From Delphinus delphis (taxonomy: Eukaryota > Chordata > Mammalia > Artiodactyla > Delphinidae): 64,000 bases of DNA. Below the pieces are notes generated by a model. The model was not told where the DNA came from and ran no database searches. It saw only the letters and a program-made list of their open reading frames with translations. Below, one piece after another: positions 1 to 10,250 of the stretch (the first letter of the stretch is position 1; each line of letters starts with the position of its first letter). Location of the stretch: positions 1,674,001 to 1,738,000 of the forward strand of contig NW_027192658.1 of assembly GCF_949987515.2 (NCBI RefSeq). The letters are read 5' to 3'. The translations under genes were made by a program, and so were the position numbers.

Positions 1-75
1 CGGGAGACGTGTTCAAATATGTCTCAGTTTTCCTCCCCTGGTACTCGGGTGCAACATTCCAGACGCTTTACTAAC

Positions 76-95
76 ACTCTCCCCACTTGGAGAGT
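76..95. repeat. Small stem-loop, 7-bp stem (type copy)
   Basis: ACTCTCC (76-82) and GGAGAGT (89-95) are exact reverse complements around a 6-base loop, usually CCACTT or CGACTT. The stem was intact in the units I compared, and the loop carries the variation (C or G at its second base, AGACTT in unit 11). It is too short to claim a function; it could be chance preserved by copying. Confidence 0.5.
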
Positions 96-520
96 CAGCG
101 CCTTTAACCTCCTGTTTGGCCCAGTTTGCAATTTCTGCGGAAGATGAACAGGAATAGCGAGAACCAATGAGAGGCTAGCTGGAGGTGTCTGGACGGGCAA
201 ATTTAACTCTCATTTCCCACCAGGAAGAGGAAATAACCAAAGGCTCAGCATGCCGTACCGGAACCAGATTAGGGCCTGAAGCCCTCCTGCGGTGTTGCGG
301 CCAGCTCAAAAGAAAGCGAGTTGAAGAAAGGAGCTCAGGGGCACTGTAATTCACAAACCTGCAGAGTTATAAATGACAGCTATTGTCCAAAAATATACTG
401 AAGTAAGGCTGCCAAGAGGACTTGAAAGCGGGGCAGAATTGCAGGAAACCGATTTCAGGAGGTAGACTGGAATTACATTGAAAGCATAGGAAAAGAGGCA
501 GAACGTCCACAATGATGCAC

Positions 521-592
521 TTGGCCAAAAAGGGCGTATGCGTTTTTTCCTGAATATATTCAGGAAAAAACGCATACGCCCTTTTTGGCCAA
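521..592. repeat. 72-bp perfect spacerless palindrome (type copy, unit position 521-592)
   Basis: The left arm 521-556 begins TTGGCCAAAAAGGGCGTATG and the right arm 557-592 is its exact reverse complement. The centre of symmetry lies in GAATA/TATTC with no unpaired spacer. The flanks (GCAC before, CCAAGC after) are not complementary, so the symmetry ends sharply at 36 bp per arm. Every one of the 38 units has this element at unit position 521-592: 28 are perfect, nine have one mismatched pair, and unit 2 has two. The single strand could fold into a 36-bp hairpin and the duplex could extrude a cruciform; whether it does so in the cell is not shown. Arm positions for each unit are given in the unit entries. 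Confidence 0.97.
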
Positions 593-895
593 CCAAGCAA
601 GCTTGCAAAGGAAATCTGCACTACAATGAAGTCTCACTTCCCCCCGGTCAAAAGGGCCATCTGAAAAAAGTGTAAAATCCAGAAAGGCAGGACAGACCAT
701 GGAGAACTGGGAGCCTTGTTATGCTGATGGGCGGGATGTAAATTGCCAACAACCACTCGGGAGAAGTGTATGGTGTTTCCTGAAACATCTAAAAAACAAA
801 GCAACAGAACCTAGGGCACTTCCACTTATGGTCCTATAGCTTAGGGAAATTAAAATCAAAAAGACACAGCCACCCCAAAGTTTGGAACGGCTCTG

Positions 896-1103
896 TTTAC
901 AAGAACCTCGTTTACAGTACAAGTTCAACATCGCAGAAAGTGAAAAATGGAGAAAGAAGTTGTGGTATTTACTTACAAAGCAATATCACTCAGCAATGAA
1001 ATCTGTGTCATCAGGCCCTTAGCAGCACAATGAGTGGATTCAGGTATGATGATTCTAACTGAAGTAAGTCACACAGAAAAAGAAACATCATAAGATATCA
1101 GTA
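896..1103 (+). mobile_element. LINE-1-derived fragment in unit 1, left part (ORF2 end and start of 3' UTR)
   Basis: This is the upstream half of the LINE-1-like part of the unit, cut by the retrogene. Near 944 the sequence resembles the end of mammalian LINE-1 ORF2, and CTGAAGTAAGTCACACAGAA near 1060 resembles the LINE-1 consensus GTGAAGTAAGTCAGACAGAG (recalled). It continues at 5036. The fragment is heavily diverged and encodes nothing usable. Confidence 0.75.
1092..1103 (+). repeat. Target-site duplication, left copy (AAGATATCAGTA)
   Basis: The 12 bases AAGATATCAGTA precede the retrocopy and recur at 5024-5035 straight after its A-tail. Uninterrupted units have the motif once (for example at 6604-6615), so the pre-insertion site is known directly from neighbouring units. 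The break lies in CAT/AAGA, which agrees with the T-rich cut preference of the LINE-1 endonuclease on the opposite strand. Confidence 0.95.
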
Positions 1104-2631
<1,528 letters not shown>

Positions 2632-4604
2632 GTCTGTGGTCCAGGGGAGGAGGCCAAGCCTTCCTGGAGGGCTGCCCGCAGCAGGTGCACTGGAGGAGGA
2701 AGGGGCTCCCGCTCTGCATCTCGTCTTCTCGTCTCTCCTTGACTGTCCTGTAGAGTTTTCATCCAGTCATCTGATTTCTGTAAACATAGTCTGACAAACA
2801 TAAGGTGCAAGGGGGAATGTCTCAAAAGGGCGAGAGTCTCCTGGAGGAGGGGTTGACTTCACACTCTCAGGAAATGCTGAGGTCTACACGTGGAGGTGGC
2901 CTGGAGACCGTTTCTTACACAAGGTACACGTGTCTGCATCAGAAAGGAAAACTGAAGTTGAAATTAATCTGTGTTTCTTATAAAAGGTGAGACAAAAAGC
3001 ACAAGTTGCTAAGTGTATGAAATCTTTTCTGAGTGGGACACGCCTATGTGCAAGTTTGAATTTTACGGAATCAACCTCTTAATTACTGGCACCGAGTAAT
3101 TAAAGATTTATTAAAAGATTAATTTAAAAGATTTAACTAAATGTTTTAGTTATTTGGAACGTGGATACTTGATTGAAAAGCCCTCTCTTATTTTAAGTAA
3201 ATTAATTACATCTTACGTGAGTTGTCAATTGTAATTTTAAAAAACAAAAATTGTGATGGGGAGAGGAATGAACGTATCAGATTGCCAGGTGTCTTTGTGG
3301 AATTGCAAAAGAATTCCAAGGCATTTTTTTCTGACACCTTTTGTTACCTTTAAAGTAACCAACATTGAGTAATCCCGTCAAAGAAAGTCCTGAAGAATGA
3401 AACAAGTGTTGTGTGTAAGTAATGAGCTGCATTACTTTTGCCCCAGAGACAGAGAGTACTGTTGACTCAACTTTAAATACAGTCAACGGTGTCTAAGGCT
3501 CAGTCCTCAGAGCAGGTGGGAAGTACTGGCTGCAGGAAATGGATTGGGGACGGTGTAGACGGCCTGTGGGTTGGTGTTTTGTTTTTTTTTTCAGTTGGCT
3601 ATTGTTCTGTAATCACATAACAGTACTGATTCATAGATTTTATCTTTTATAATTCTGGAGAAAAATATTTGTTAGTTTTGTAATTTTTCCTAAGAACAAA
3701 CGCGTGTTTGGTACATTGCATTAGAACAGTTTCACTCAAGTTTGACTTGTGGAATCCATCTTCTCCAGCGCTGTGTGTTGAGAGCTTCCTGTCTTATTAA
3801 GTCGTGGGTCTAGAAGAAGAGGCCGTCCTTTTAGTTAGGTGGCAGGATGTTTACAAGTGACACTGCTTCTTCCAAAACATTGGTTCTTTTCAGACTTTTC
3901 AGTTTTAACCAAAGTTAAACCCCAAATCAGAGTCATCCAGATTTTATGATTCATTTGATCTCTCAGCCTCTCAGGAGTTGCTGGATTTCAGTGTCTTTGT
4001 GGTTTTACCAGCTTCGCGGAGTTCTGGTTATTTTGTTTTGCCATTTATGCTTTTTTAAAGTAACTGAGTCATTTTATCACAGAACACTGCATGCACACAT
4101 AGCTGGGAAAGAGGGTATATTGCCCTAAATGGGTACCGTTAAGCTGTTGTAAAGAAGGGTTTCTTCATAGTCGTGTTTACCTGCCTTTAACTGAACGTCA
4201 AGCCTCATTGTCTCAGAGAGAAAAACATGAGTCACGTTTACTTGCTAAGACTTCGGTTTGCAGATCTTGTTGACGTCATTCTAATTGATTTGTAGAGACC
4301 TCTGCAACACGTGGACGTTTTTGGACATGATATCTGAAATATTTTATATTAGGTGGCTTGACTAAATGTTTTTCTGTAATTGTATATGGATTTCCTTTTT
4401 TTTCAACCACATTTGCCTTTATGCTAGATTGTAGAAAGTCTTTGCGAGGCATAAGACATGTTTTCCCCTATGTATGTTAAACCTTTCCTAACATTTTGTA
4501 TTTACATGTTGGTTTGTGACTTTTAAACCAGAATTTGGTTACAAGATATATATATATAGATATTGAATATAATATATGTGAAATAATTTGGTATTGATCT
4601 ATCT

Positions 4605-4610
4605 AATAAA
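4605..4610 (+). promoter_or_regulatory. Internal (proximal) polyadenylation hexamer AATAAA
   Basis: AATAAA lies about 400 bases before the end of the retrocopy, after an AT-rich stretch. The source mRNA was not cut here, since the copy extends to 5008. It may be an alternative site in the parent gene. Confidence 0.45.
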
Positions 4611-4990
4611 CATAAAGGAGAATCATCAGTGAGTTTCCCTGTGTGTCAGCACCTTTCTCCGGAGTCAGTCTGAGACACTACTTTCTGTTTTCAGACAGAT
4701 GACTTATATATATACTCTGTGTTGTCTGCAAGCTCTGTATTGTAAACCACATTCTAGACAATGGCTGACTTTTGTGTTTCGATTAGTCTGTATTTTTATA
4801 TGTGACTTTCGTCTTGCAAGTAGTGCAGCCATAGACATGTGCAAAACAAGCAACAAATGTATAATATTAAGCACATAAGACAGAAGCCAGCTGCGTATTT
4901 AAAAGTATTTTTGCCCATCTGGAACTTTCAGGGGATTAAGGCGAGAAATATGAAACAAAGGTTTTGATGAACTGATACACAAGCGATACC

Positions 4991-4996
4991 AATAAA
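4991..4996 (+). promoter_or_regulatory. Polyadenylation signal AATAAA used by the source mRNA
   Basis: The hexamer ends 12 bases before the A-run, the normal distance for mammalian mRNA cleavage. Confidence 0.93.
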
Positions 4997-5008
4997 GGTA
5001 GTTACGGC

Positions 5009-5025
5009 AAAAAAAAAAAAAAAAA
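5009..5025 (+). other. A-tail of the retrocopy (17 A)
   Basis: Seventeen uninterrupted A residues follow GTTACGGC. The last two (5024-5025) are shared with the right target-site duplication. A short but uninterrupted tail agrees with a fairly young insertion. Confidence 0.95.
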
Positions 5026-5035
5026 GATATCAGTA
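5024..5035 (+). repeat. Target-site duplication, right copy (AAGATATCAGTA)
   Basis: Exact match to 1092-1103. The satellite resumes with ATACACGGAATG, as in uninterrupted units. Confidence 0.95.
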
Positions 5036-5232
5036 ATACACGGAATGTAAACTTGGCTACACAGGAACTGAATTACAGAACAGAACAGGGTCTCAAATTT
5101 AGAAAACCAACTTATGCTTGCTTAAGGGAAAAGGTGAGTTGGGGTGCTGCATAAAACCAGAGATTGAAATGAGCACAGATAAAGTTCCTTAAGCCAAATA
5201 TGGAATAGACAAGAGCTACTCCTTGCTCAACG
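5036..5232 (+). mobile_element. LINE-1-derived fragment in unit 1, right part (3' UTR)
   Basis: Continues the fragment interrupted at 1103. TTAGAAAACCAACTTATGCT near 5098 matches the LINE-1 3' UTR consensus ATAGAAAACAAACTTATGGT (recalled from cetartiodactyl elements) and is followed by GGGAAAAGGTGAG, where the consensus has GGGGAAAGGTGGG. Similarity fades after about 5232. Confidence 0.75.
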
Positions 5233-5512
5233 AAATGGACTCAACACCGCATATTAAACGCCTAAGAATGTACCTGAATAGTAAGTATCTTAAAACCTAT
5301 GGATTGCTATGTCTCCAAAAGAGAATCAAGCATGTGTACAGGGGCATAAACGCAGCAGTGATAGGATTGGAGATGTTCGGTGAGCAAATGAAGACCCTTT
5401 GAAGTCATATTGCATAGTACCCATTCCACGGGTTTCAACTACCCAGGTTTAAGGTATTCTTCCTTCAGCTAAAACATACATGTGGAACCCAGAGTATGAT
5501 CAACCATGTGAT
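5036..5512 (+). repeat. Satellite unit 1, right part
   Basis: Completes unit 1 after the retrocopy (unit positions 1104-1580). It has GTTCGGTGAG and CCCAGAGTATG, the full-length states of the two indel-prone sites in this part of the unit. It differs from most units in CTGAATAGTAAG and in CATAGTACCC instead of CATGGTACCC. Confidence 0.95.
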
Positions 5513-7091
5513 CGGGAGACGTGTTCAAATATGTCTCAGTTTTCGTACCCTGGTACTCGGGTGCAACATTCCAGACGCTTTACTAACACTCTCCCGACTT
5601 GGAGAGTCAGTCCCTTTAACCTCCTGTTTGGCCCAGTTTGCAATTTCTGCGGAAGATGAACAGGAATAGCGAGAACCAATGAGAGACTAGCTGGAGGTGT
5701 CTGGACGGGCAAATTTAACTCTCATTTCCCACCAGGAAGAGGAATTAACCAAAGGCTCAGCGTGCCGTGCCAGAACCAGATTAGGGCCTGAAGACATCCT
5801 GCGGTGTTTCGGCCAGCTCACAAGAAAGCGAGTTGAAGAAAGGAGCTCAGGGGCACTGTAATTCACAAACCTGCAGAGTTATAAATGACAGCTATCGTCC
5901 AAAAATAGACTGAAGTAAGGCTGCCAAGAGGACTTGAAAGCGGGGCAGAATTGCAGGAAACCGATTTCAGGAGGTAGACTGGAATTGCATTGAAAGCATA
6001 GGAAAAGAGGCAGAACGTCCACAATGATGCACTTGGCCAAAAAGGGCGTATGCGTTTTTTCCTGAATATATTCAGGAAAAAATGCATATGCCCTTTTTGG
6101 CCAACCAAGCAAGCTTGCAAAGGAAATCTGCACTACAATGAAGTCTCACTTCCCCCCGGTCAAAAGGGCCATGTGAAAAAAGTGTAAAATCCAGAAAGGC
6201 AGGACAGGCCATGGAGAACTGGGAGCCTTGTTATGCTGATGGGCGGGATGTAAATTGCCAACAGACACTCGGGAGAAGTGTATGGTGTTTCCTGAAACAT
6301 CTAAAAAACAAAGCAACAGAACCTAGGGCACTTCCACTTATGGTCCTATAGCTTAGGGAAATTAAAATCAAAAAGACACAGCCACCCCAAAGTTTGGAAC
6401 GGCTCTGTTTACAAGAACCTCGTTTACAGTACAAGTTCAACATCGCAGAAAGTGAAAAATGGATAAAAAAGTTGTGGTATTTACTTACAAAGCAATATCA
6501 CTCAGCAGTGAAATCTGTGTCATCAGGCCCTTAGCAGCACAATGAGTGGATTCAGGTATGATGATTCTAACTGAAATAAGTCACACAGAAAAAGAAACAT
6601 CATAAGATATCAGTAATACACGGAATGTAAACTTGGCTACACAGGAACTGAATTACAGAACAGAACAGGGTCTCAAATTTAGAAAACCAACTTATGCTTG
6701 CTTAAGGGTAAAGGTGAGTTGGGGTGCTGCATAAAACCAGAGACTGAAATGAGCACAGATAAAGTTCCTTAAGCCAAATATGGAATAGACAAGAGCTACT
6801 CCTTGCTCAACGAAATGGACTCAACACCCCATATTAAACGACTAAGAATGTTCCTGACTAGTAAGTATCTTAAAACCTATGGATTGCTATGTCTCTGAAA
6901 GAGAATCAAGCATGTGTACAGGGGCATAAACGCAGCAGTGATAGGATTGGAGAGGTTCGTGAGCAAATGAAGACCCTTTGAAGTCATATTGCATGGTACC
7001 CATTCCACGGGTTTCAACTACCCAGGTTTAAGGTATTCTTCCTTCAGCTAAAACATGCATGTGGAACCTAGAGTATGATCAACCATGTGAT
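5513..7091 (+). repeat. Satellite unit 2 (1,579 bp)
   Basis: Head-G, mid-A, distal-T, HindIII+. The palindrome at 6033-6104 has two mismatched pairs because the right arm reads ATGCATATGCC, making it the most damaged palindrome in the array. One base is missing in GTTCGTGAG. Confidence 0.95.
6408..6812 (+). mobile_element. LINE-1-derived segment of the satellite unit (uninterrupted type copy, unit position ~896-1300)
   Basis: The order of matches follows a LINE-1 3' end as I remember it in whales and ruminants: the end of ORF2 (AATGGATAAA...GTTGTGG near 6467, compare ATGGATAAAGAAGATGTGG), then CTGAAATAAGTCACACAGAA, then a CATAAGATATCAGTAATACA block (compare CATATGATATCACTTATATG), then TTAGAAAACCAACTTATGCT and an AAAGGTGAGTTGGGG block. 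Boundaries are approximate. Every unit carries it in the same position, so it was part of the unit before amplification and is not a set of later insertions. It encodes no working protein. Confidence 0.8.
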
Positions 7092-8671
7092 CGGGAGACG
7101 TGTTCAAATATGTCTCAGTTTTCGTACGCTGGTACTCGGGTGCAACATTCCAGACGCTTTACTAACACTCTCCCCACTTGGAGAGTCAGTCCCTTTAACC
7201 TCCTGTTTGGCCCAGTTTGCAATTTCTGTGGAAGATGAACAGGAATAGCGAGAACCAATGAGAGACTAGGTGGAGGTGTCTGGATGGGCAAATTTAACTC
7301 TCATTTCCCACCAGGAAGAGGAATTAACCAAAGGCTCAGCGTGCCGTGCCAGAACCAGATTAGGGCCTGAAGACATCCTGCGGTGTTGCAGCCAGGTCAC
7401 AAGAAAGCGAGTTGAAGAAAGGAGCTCAGGGGCACTGTAATTCACAAACCTGCAGAGTTATAAATGACAGCTATCGTCCAAAAATAGACTGAAGTAAGGC
7501 TGCCAAGAGGACTTGAAAGCGGGGCAGAATTGCAGGAAACCGATTTCAGGAGGTAGACTGGAATTGCATTGAAAGCATAGGAAAAGAGGCAGAACGTCCA
7601 CAATGATGCACTTGGCCAAAAAGGGCGTATGCGTTTTTTCCTGAATATATTCAGGAAAAAACGCATACGCCCTTTTTGGCCAACCAAGCAAGCTTGCAAA
7701 GGAAATCTGCACTACAATGAAGTCTCACTTCCCCCCGGTCAAAAGGGCCATCTGAAAAAAGTGTAAAATCCAGAAAGGCAGGACAGGCCATGGAGAACTG
7801 GGAGCCTTGTTATGCTGAAGGGCGGGATGTAAATTGCCAACAACCACTCGGGAGAAGTGTATGGTGTTTCCTGAAACATCTAAAAAACAAAGCAACAGAG
7901 CCTAGGGCAGTTCCACTTATGGTCCTATAGCTTAGGGAATTTAAAATCAAAAAGACACAGCCACCCCAAAGTTTGGAACGGCTCTGGTTACAAGAACCTC
8001 GTTTACAGTACAAGTTCAACATCGCAGAAAGTGAAAAATGGATAAAAAAGTTGTGGTATTTACTTACAAAGCAATATTACTCAGCAATGAAATCTGTGTC
8101 ATCAGGCCCTTAGCAGCACAATGAGTGGATTCAGGTATGATGATTCTAACTGAAATAAGTCACACAGAAAAAGAAACATCATAAGATATCAGTAATACAC
8201 GGAATGGAAACTTGGCTACACAGGAACTGAATTACAGAACAGAACAGGGTCTCAAATTTAGAAAACCAACTTATGCTTGCTTAAGGGTAAAGGTGAGTTG
8301 GGGTGCTGCATAAAACCAGAGATTGAAATGAGCACAGATAAAGTTCCTTAAGCCAAATATGGAATAGACAAGAGCTACTCCTTGCTCAACGAAATGGACT
8401 CAACACCGCATATTAAACGCCTAAGAATGTACCTGACTAGTAAGTATCTTAAAACCTATGGATTGCTATGTCTCCGAAAGAGAATCAAGCATGTGTACAG
8501 GGGCATAAATGCAGCAGTGATAGGATTGGAGATGTTCGGTGAGCAAATGAAAAGCCTTTGAAGTCATATTGCATGGTACCCATTCCACGGGTTTCAACTA
8601 CCCAGGTTTAAGGTATTCTTCCTTCAGCTAAAATATGCATGTGGAACCCAGAGTATGATCAACCATGTGAA
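7092..8671 (+). repeat. Satellite unit 3 (1,580 bp)
   Basis: Head-G variant (CGTACGC), mid-A, distal-T, HindIII+. Perfect palindrome at 7612-7683. TGCTGAAGGGCGGG and GGAATTTAAAATC are private or rare changes. Confidence 0.95.
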
Positions 8672-10250
8672 CGGGAGACGTGTTCAAATATATCTCAGTT
8701 TTCGTACCCTGGTACTCGGGTGCAACATTCCAGACGCTTTACTAACACTCTCCCGACTTGGAGAGTCAGTCCCTTTAACCTCCTGTTTGGCCCAGTTTGC
8801 AATTTCTGCGGAAGATGAACAGGAATAGCGAGAACCAATGAGAGACTAGCTGGAGGTGTCTGGACGGGCAAATTTAACTCTCATTTCCCACCAGGAAGAG
8901 GAATTAACCAAAGGCTCAGCGTGCCGTGCTGGAAGCAGATTAGGGCCTGAAGCCATCCTGCGGTGTTGCGGCCAGGTCACAAGAAAGCGAGTTGAAGAAA
9001 GGAGCTCAGGGGCACTGTAATTCACAAACCTGCAGAGTTATAAATGACAGCTATCGTCCAAAAATAGACTGAAGTAAGGCTGCCAAGAGGACTTGAAAGC
9101 GGGGCAGAATTGCAGGAAACCGATTTCAGGAGGTAGACTGGAATTGCATTGAAAGCATAGGAAAAGAGGCAGAACGTCCACAATGATGCACTTGGCCAAA
9201 AAGCGCGTATGCGTTTTTTCCTGAATATATTCAGGAAAAAACGCATACGCCCTTTTTGGCCAACCAAGCAAGCTTGCAAAGGAAATCTGCACTACAATGA
9301 AGTCTCACTTCCCCCTGGTCAAAAGGGCCATCTGAAAAAAGTGTAAAATCCAGAAAGGCAGGACAGGCCATGGAGAACTGGGAGCCTTGTTATGCTGATG
9401 GGCAGGATGTAAATTACCAACAGACACTCCGGCGAAGTGTATGGTGTTTCCTGAAACATCTAAAAAACAAAGCAACAGAGCCTAGGGCACTTCCAATTAT
9501 GGTCCTATAGCTTAGGGAAATTAAAATCAAAAAGACACAGCCACCCCAAAGTTTGGAACGCCTCTGTTTACAAGAACCTCGTTTACCGTACAAGTTCAAT
9601 ATCACAGAAAGTGAAAAATGGATAAAGAACTTGTGGTACTTACGTACAATGCAGTATCACTCAGCAATGAAATCTATGTCATCAGGCCCGTAGCAGCATA
9701 ATGAGTGGATTCAGGTACGATGATTCTAACTGAAATAAGTCACACAGAAAAAGAAACATCATAAGATATCAGTAATACACGGAATGTAAACTTGGCTACA
9801 CAGGAACTGAATTACAGAACAGAACAGGGTCTCAAATTTAGAAAACCAACTTATGCTTGCTTCAGGGGAAAGGTGAGTTGGGGTGCTGCATAAAACCAGA
9901 GATTGAAATGAGCACAGATAAAGTTCCTTAAGCCAAATATGGAATAGACAAGAGCTACTCCTTGCTCAACGATATGGACTCAACACCGCATATTAAACGC
10001 CTAAGAATGTACCTGACTAGTAAGTATCTTAAAACCTATGGATTGCTATGTCTCCGAAAGAGAATCAAGCGTGTGTACAGGGGCATAAACGCAGCAGTGA
10101 TAGGATTGGAGAGGTTCGGTGAGCAAATGAAGACCCTTTGAAGTCATATTGCATGGTACCCATTACACGGGTCTCAACTCTCCAGGTTTAAGGTATTCTT
10201 CCTTCAGCTAAAACATGCATGTGGAACCCAAGTATGATCAACCATGTGAA
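8672..10250 (+). repeat. Satellite unit 4 (1,579 bp)
   Basis: Head-G, hybrid mid state (GGAACGCC), distal-C, HindIII+. The palindrome at 9192-9263 has one mismatch (AAGCGCG in the left arm). The missing base is in CCCAAGTATG. First unit in the window with the distal-C haplotype. Confidence 0.95.
9616..9672 (+). mobile_element. Best-preserved LINE-1 ORF2 tail trace (distal-C haplotype)
   Basis: Translating from AAATGG gives KWIKNLWYLRTMQYHSAMK, 19 residues without a stop. It keeps the W-I-K, W-Y, T-M and Y-S-A pattern of the mammalian LINE-1 ORF2 carboxyl end. The distal-T haplotype of other units reads KWIKKLWYLLTKQYHSAMK and has lost the T-M pair, so distal-C looks closer to the ancestral state. 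It is a relic, not a gene. Confidence 0.7.

Larger units (their letters stand above)
1..1103 (+). repeat. Satellite unit 1, left part (split by the PCMTD2 retrocopy)
   Basis: Head-C, mid-A, distal-T, HindIII+. The palindrome at 521-592 is perfect. It differs from most units by ATTGTCC and ATATACTG just after 380 and by AATTACATTG at 471. The unit stops at the target-site duplication 1092-1103 and resumes at 5036. The two parts add up to 1,580 bases. Confidence 0.95.
2632..5008 (+). other. 3' UTR of the retrocopy
   Basis: About 2.4 kb of AT-rich non-coding sequence joins the PCMTD2 stop codon to the polyadenylation site. It has none of the satellite sequence and no SINE or LINE that I recognise. 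It includes T-runs (3582-3591), a TATATATATA stretch near 4549-4558 and two AATAAA hexamers. Open frames up to 69 codons occur but show no family resemblance. Confidence 0.85.

Noticed and set aside
164..374. A promoter in each unit: CCAAT at 164-168 and TATAAAT at 368-374
   Set aside because: The two motifs are about 200 bases apart, not the usual ~50, and short AT-rich motifs are expected by chance. No initiator or downstream gene.
521..592. Rho-independent terminator or bacterial attachment site
   Set aside because: The context is a mammalian satellite; the palindrome has no loop, and its T-runs lie inside the arms rather than after the hairpin.
351..608. Open frame of about 85 codons on the minus strand across the palindrome, repeated in nearly every unit (also 84- and 70-codon neighbours)
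   Set aside because: It recurs only because the units are near-identical. Two overlapping frames are equally conserved, substitutions show no codon-position pattern, and part of the frame is just the palindrome read back. No known family is recognisable.
1..895. Retroviral LTR as the source of the non-LINE-1 part of the unit
   Set aside because: No TG...CA ends, primer-binding site, polypurine tract or viral coding trace was seen; the origin stays unknown.
5543..5566. CENP-B box at TTCGTACCCTGGTACTCGGG
   Set aside because: The TTCG and CGGG halves are present, but they are 12 bases apart instead of 7 and the central A is not in place. Head-C units lack TTCG altogether.
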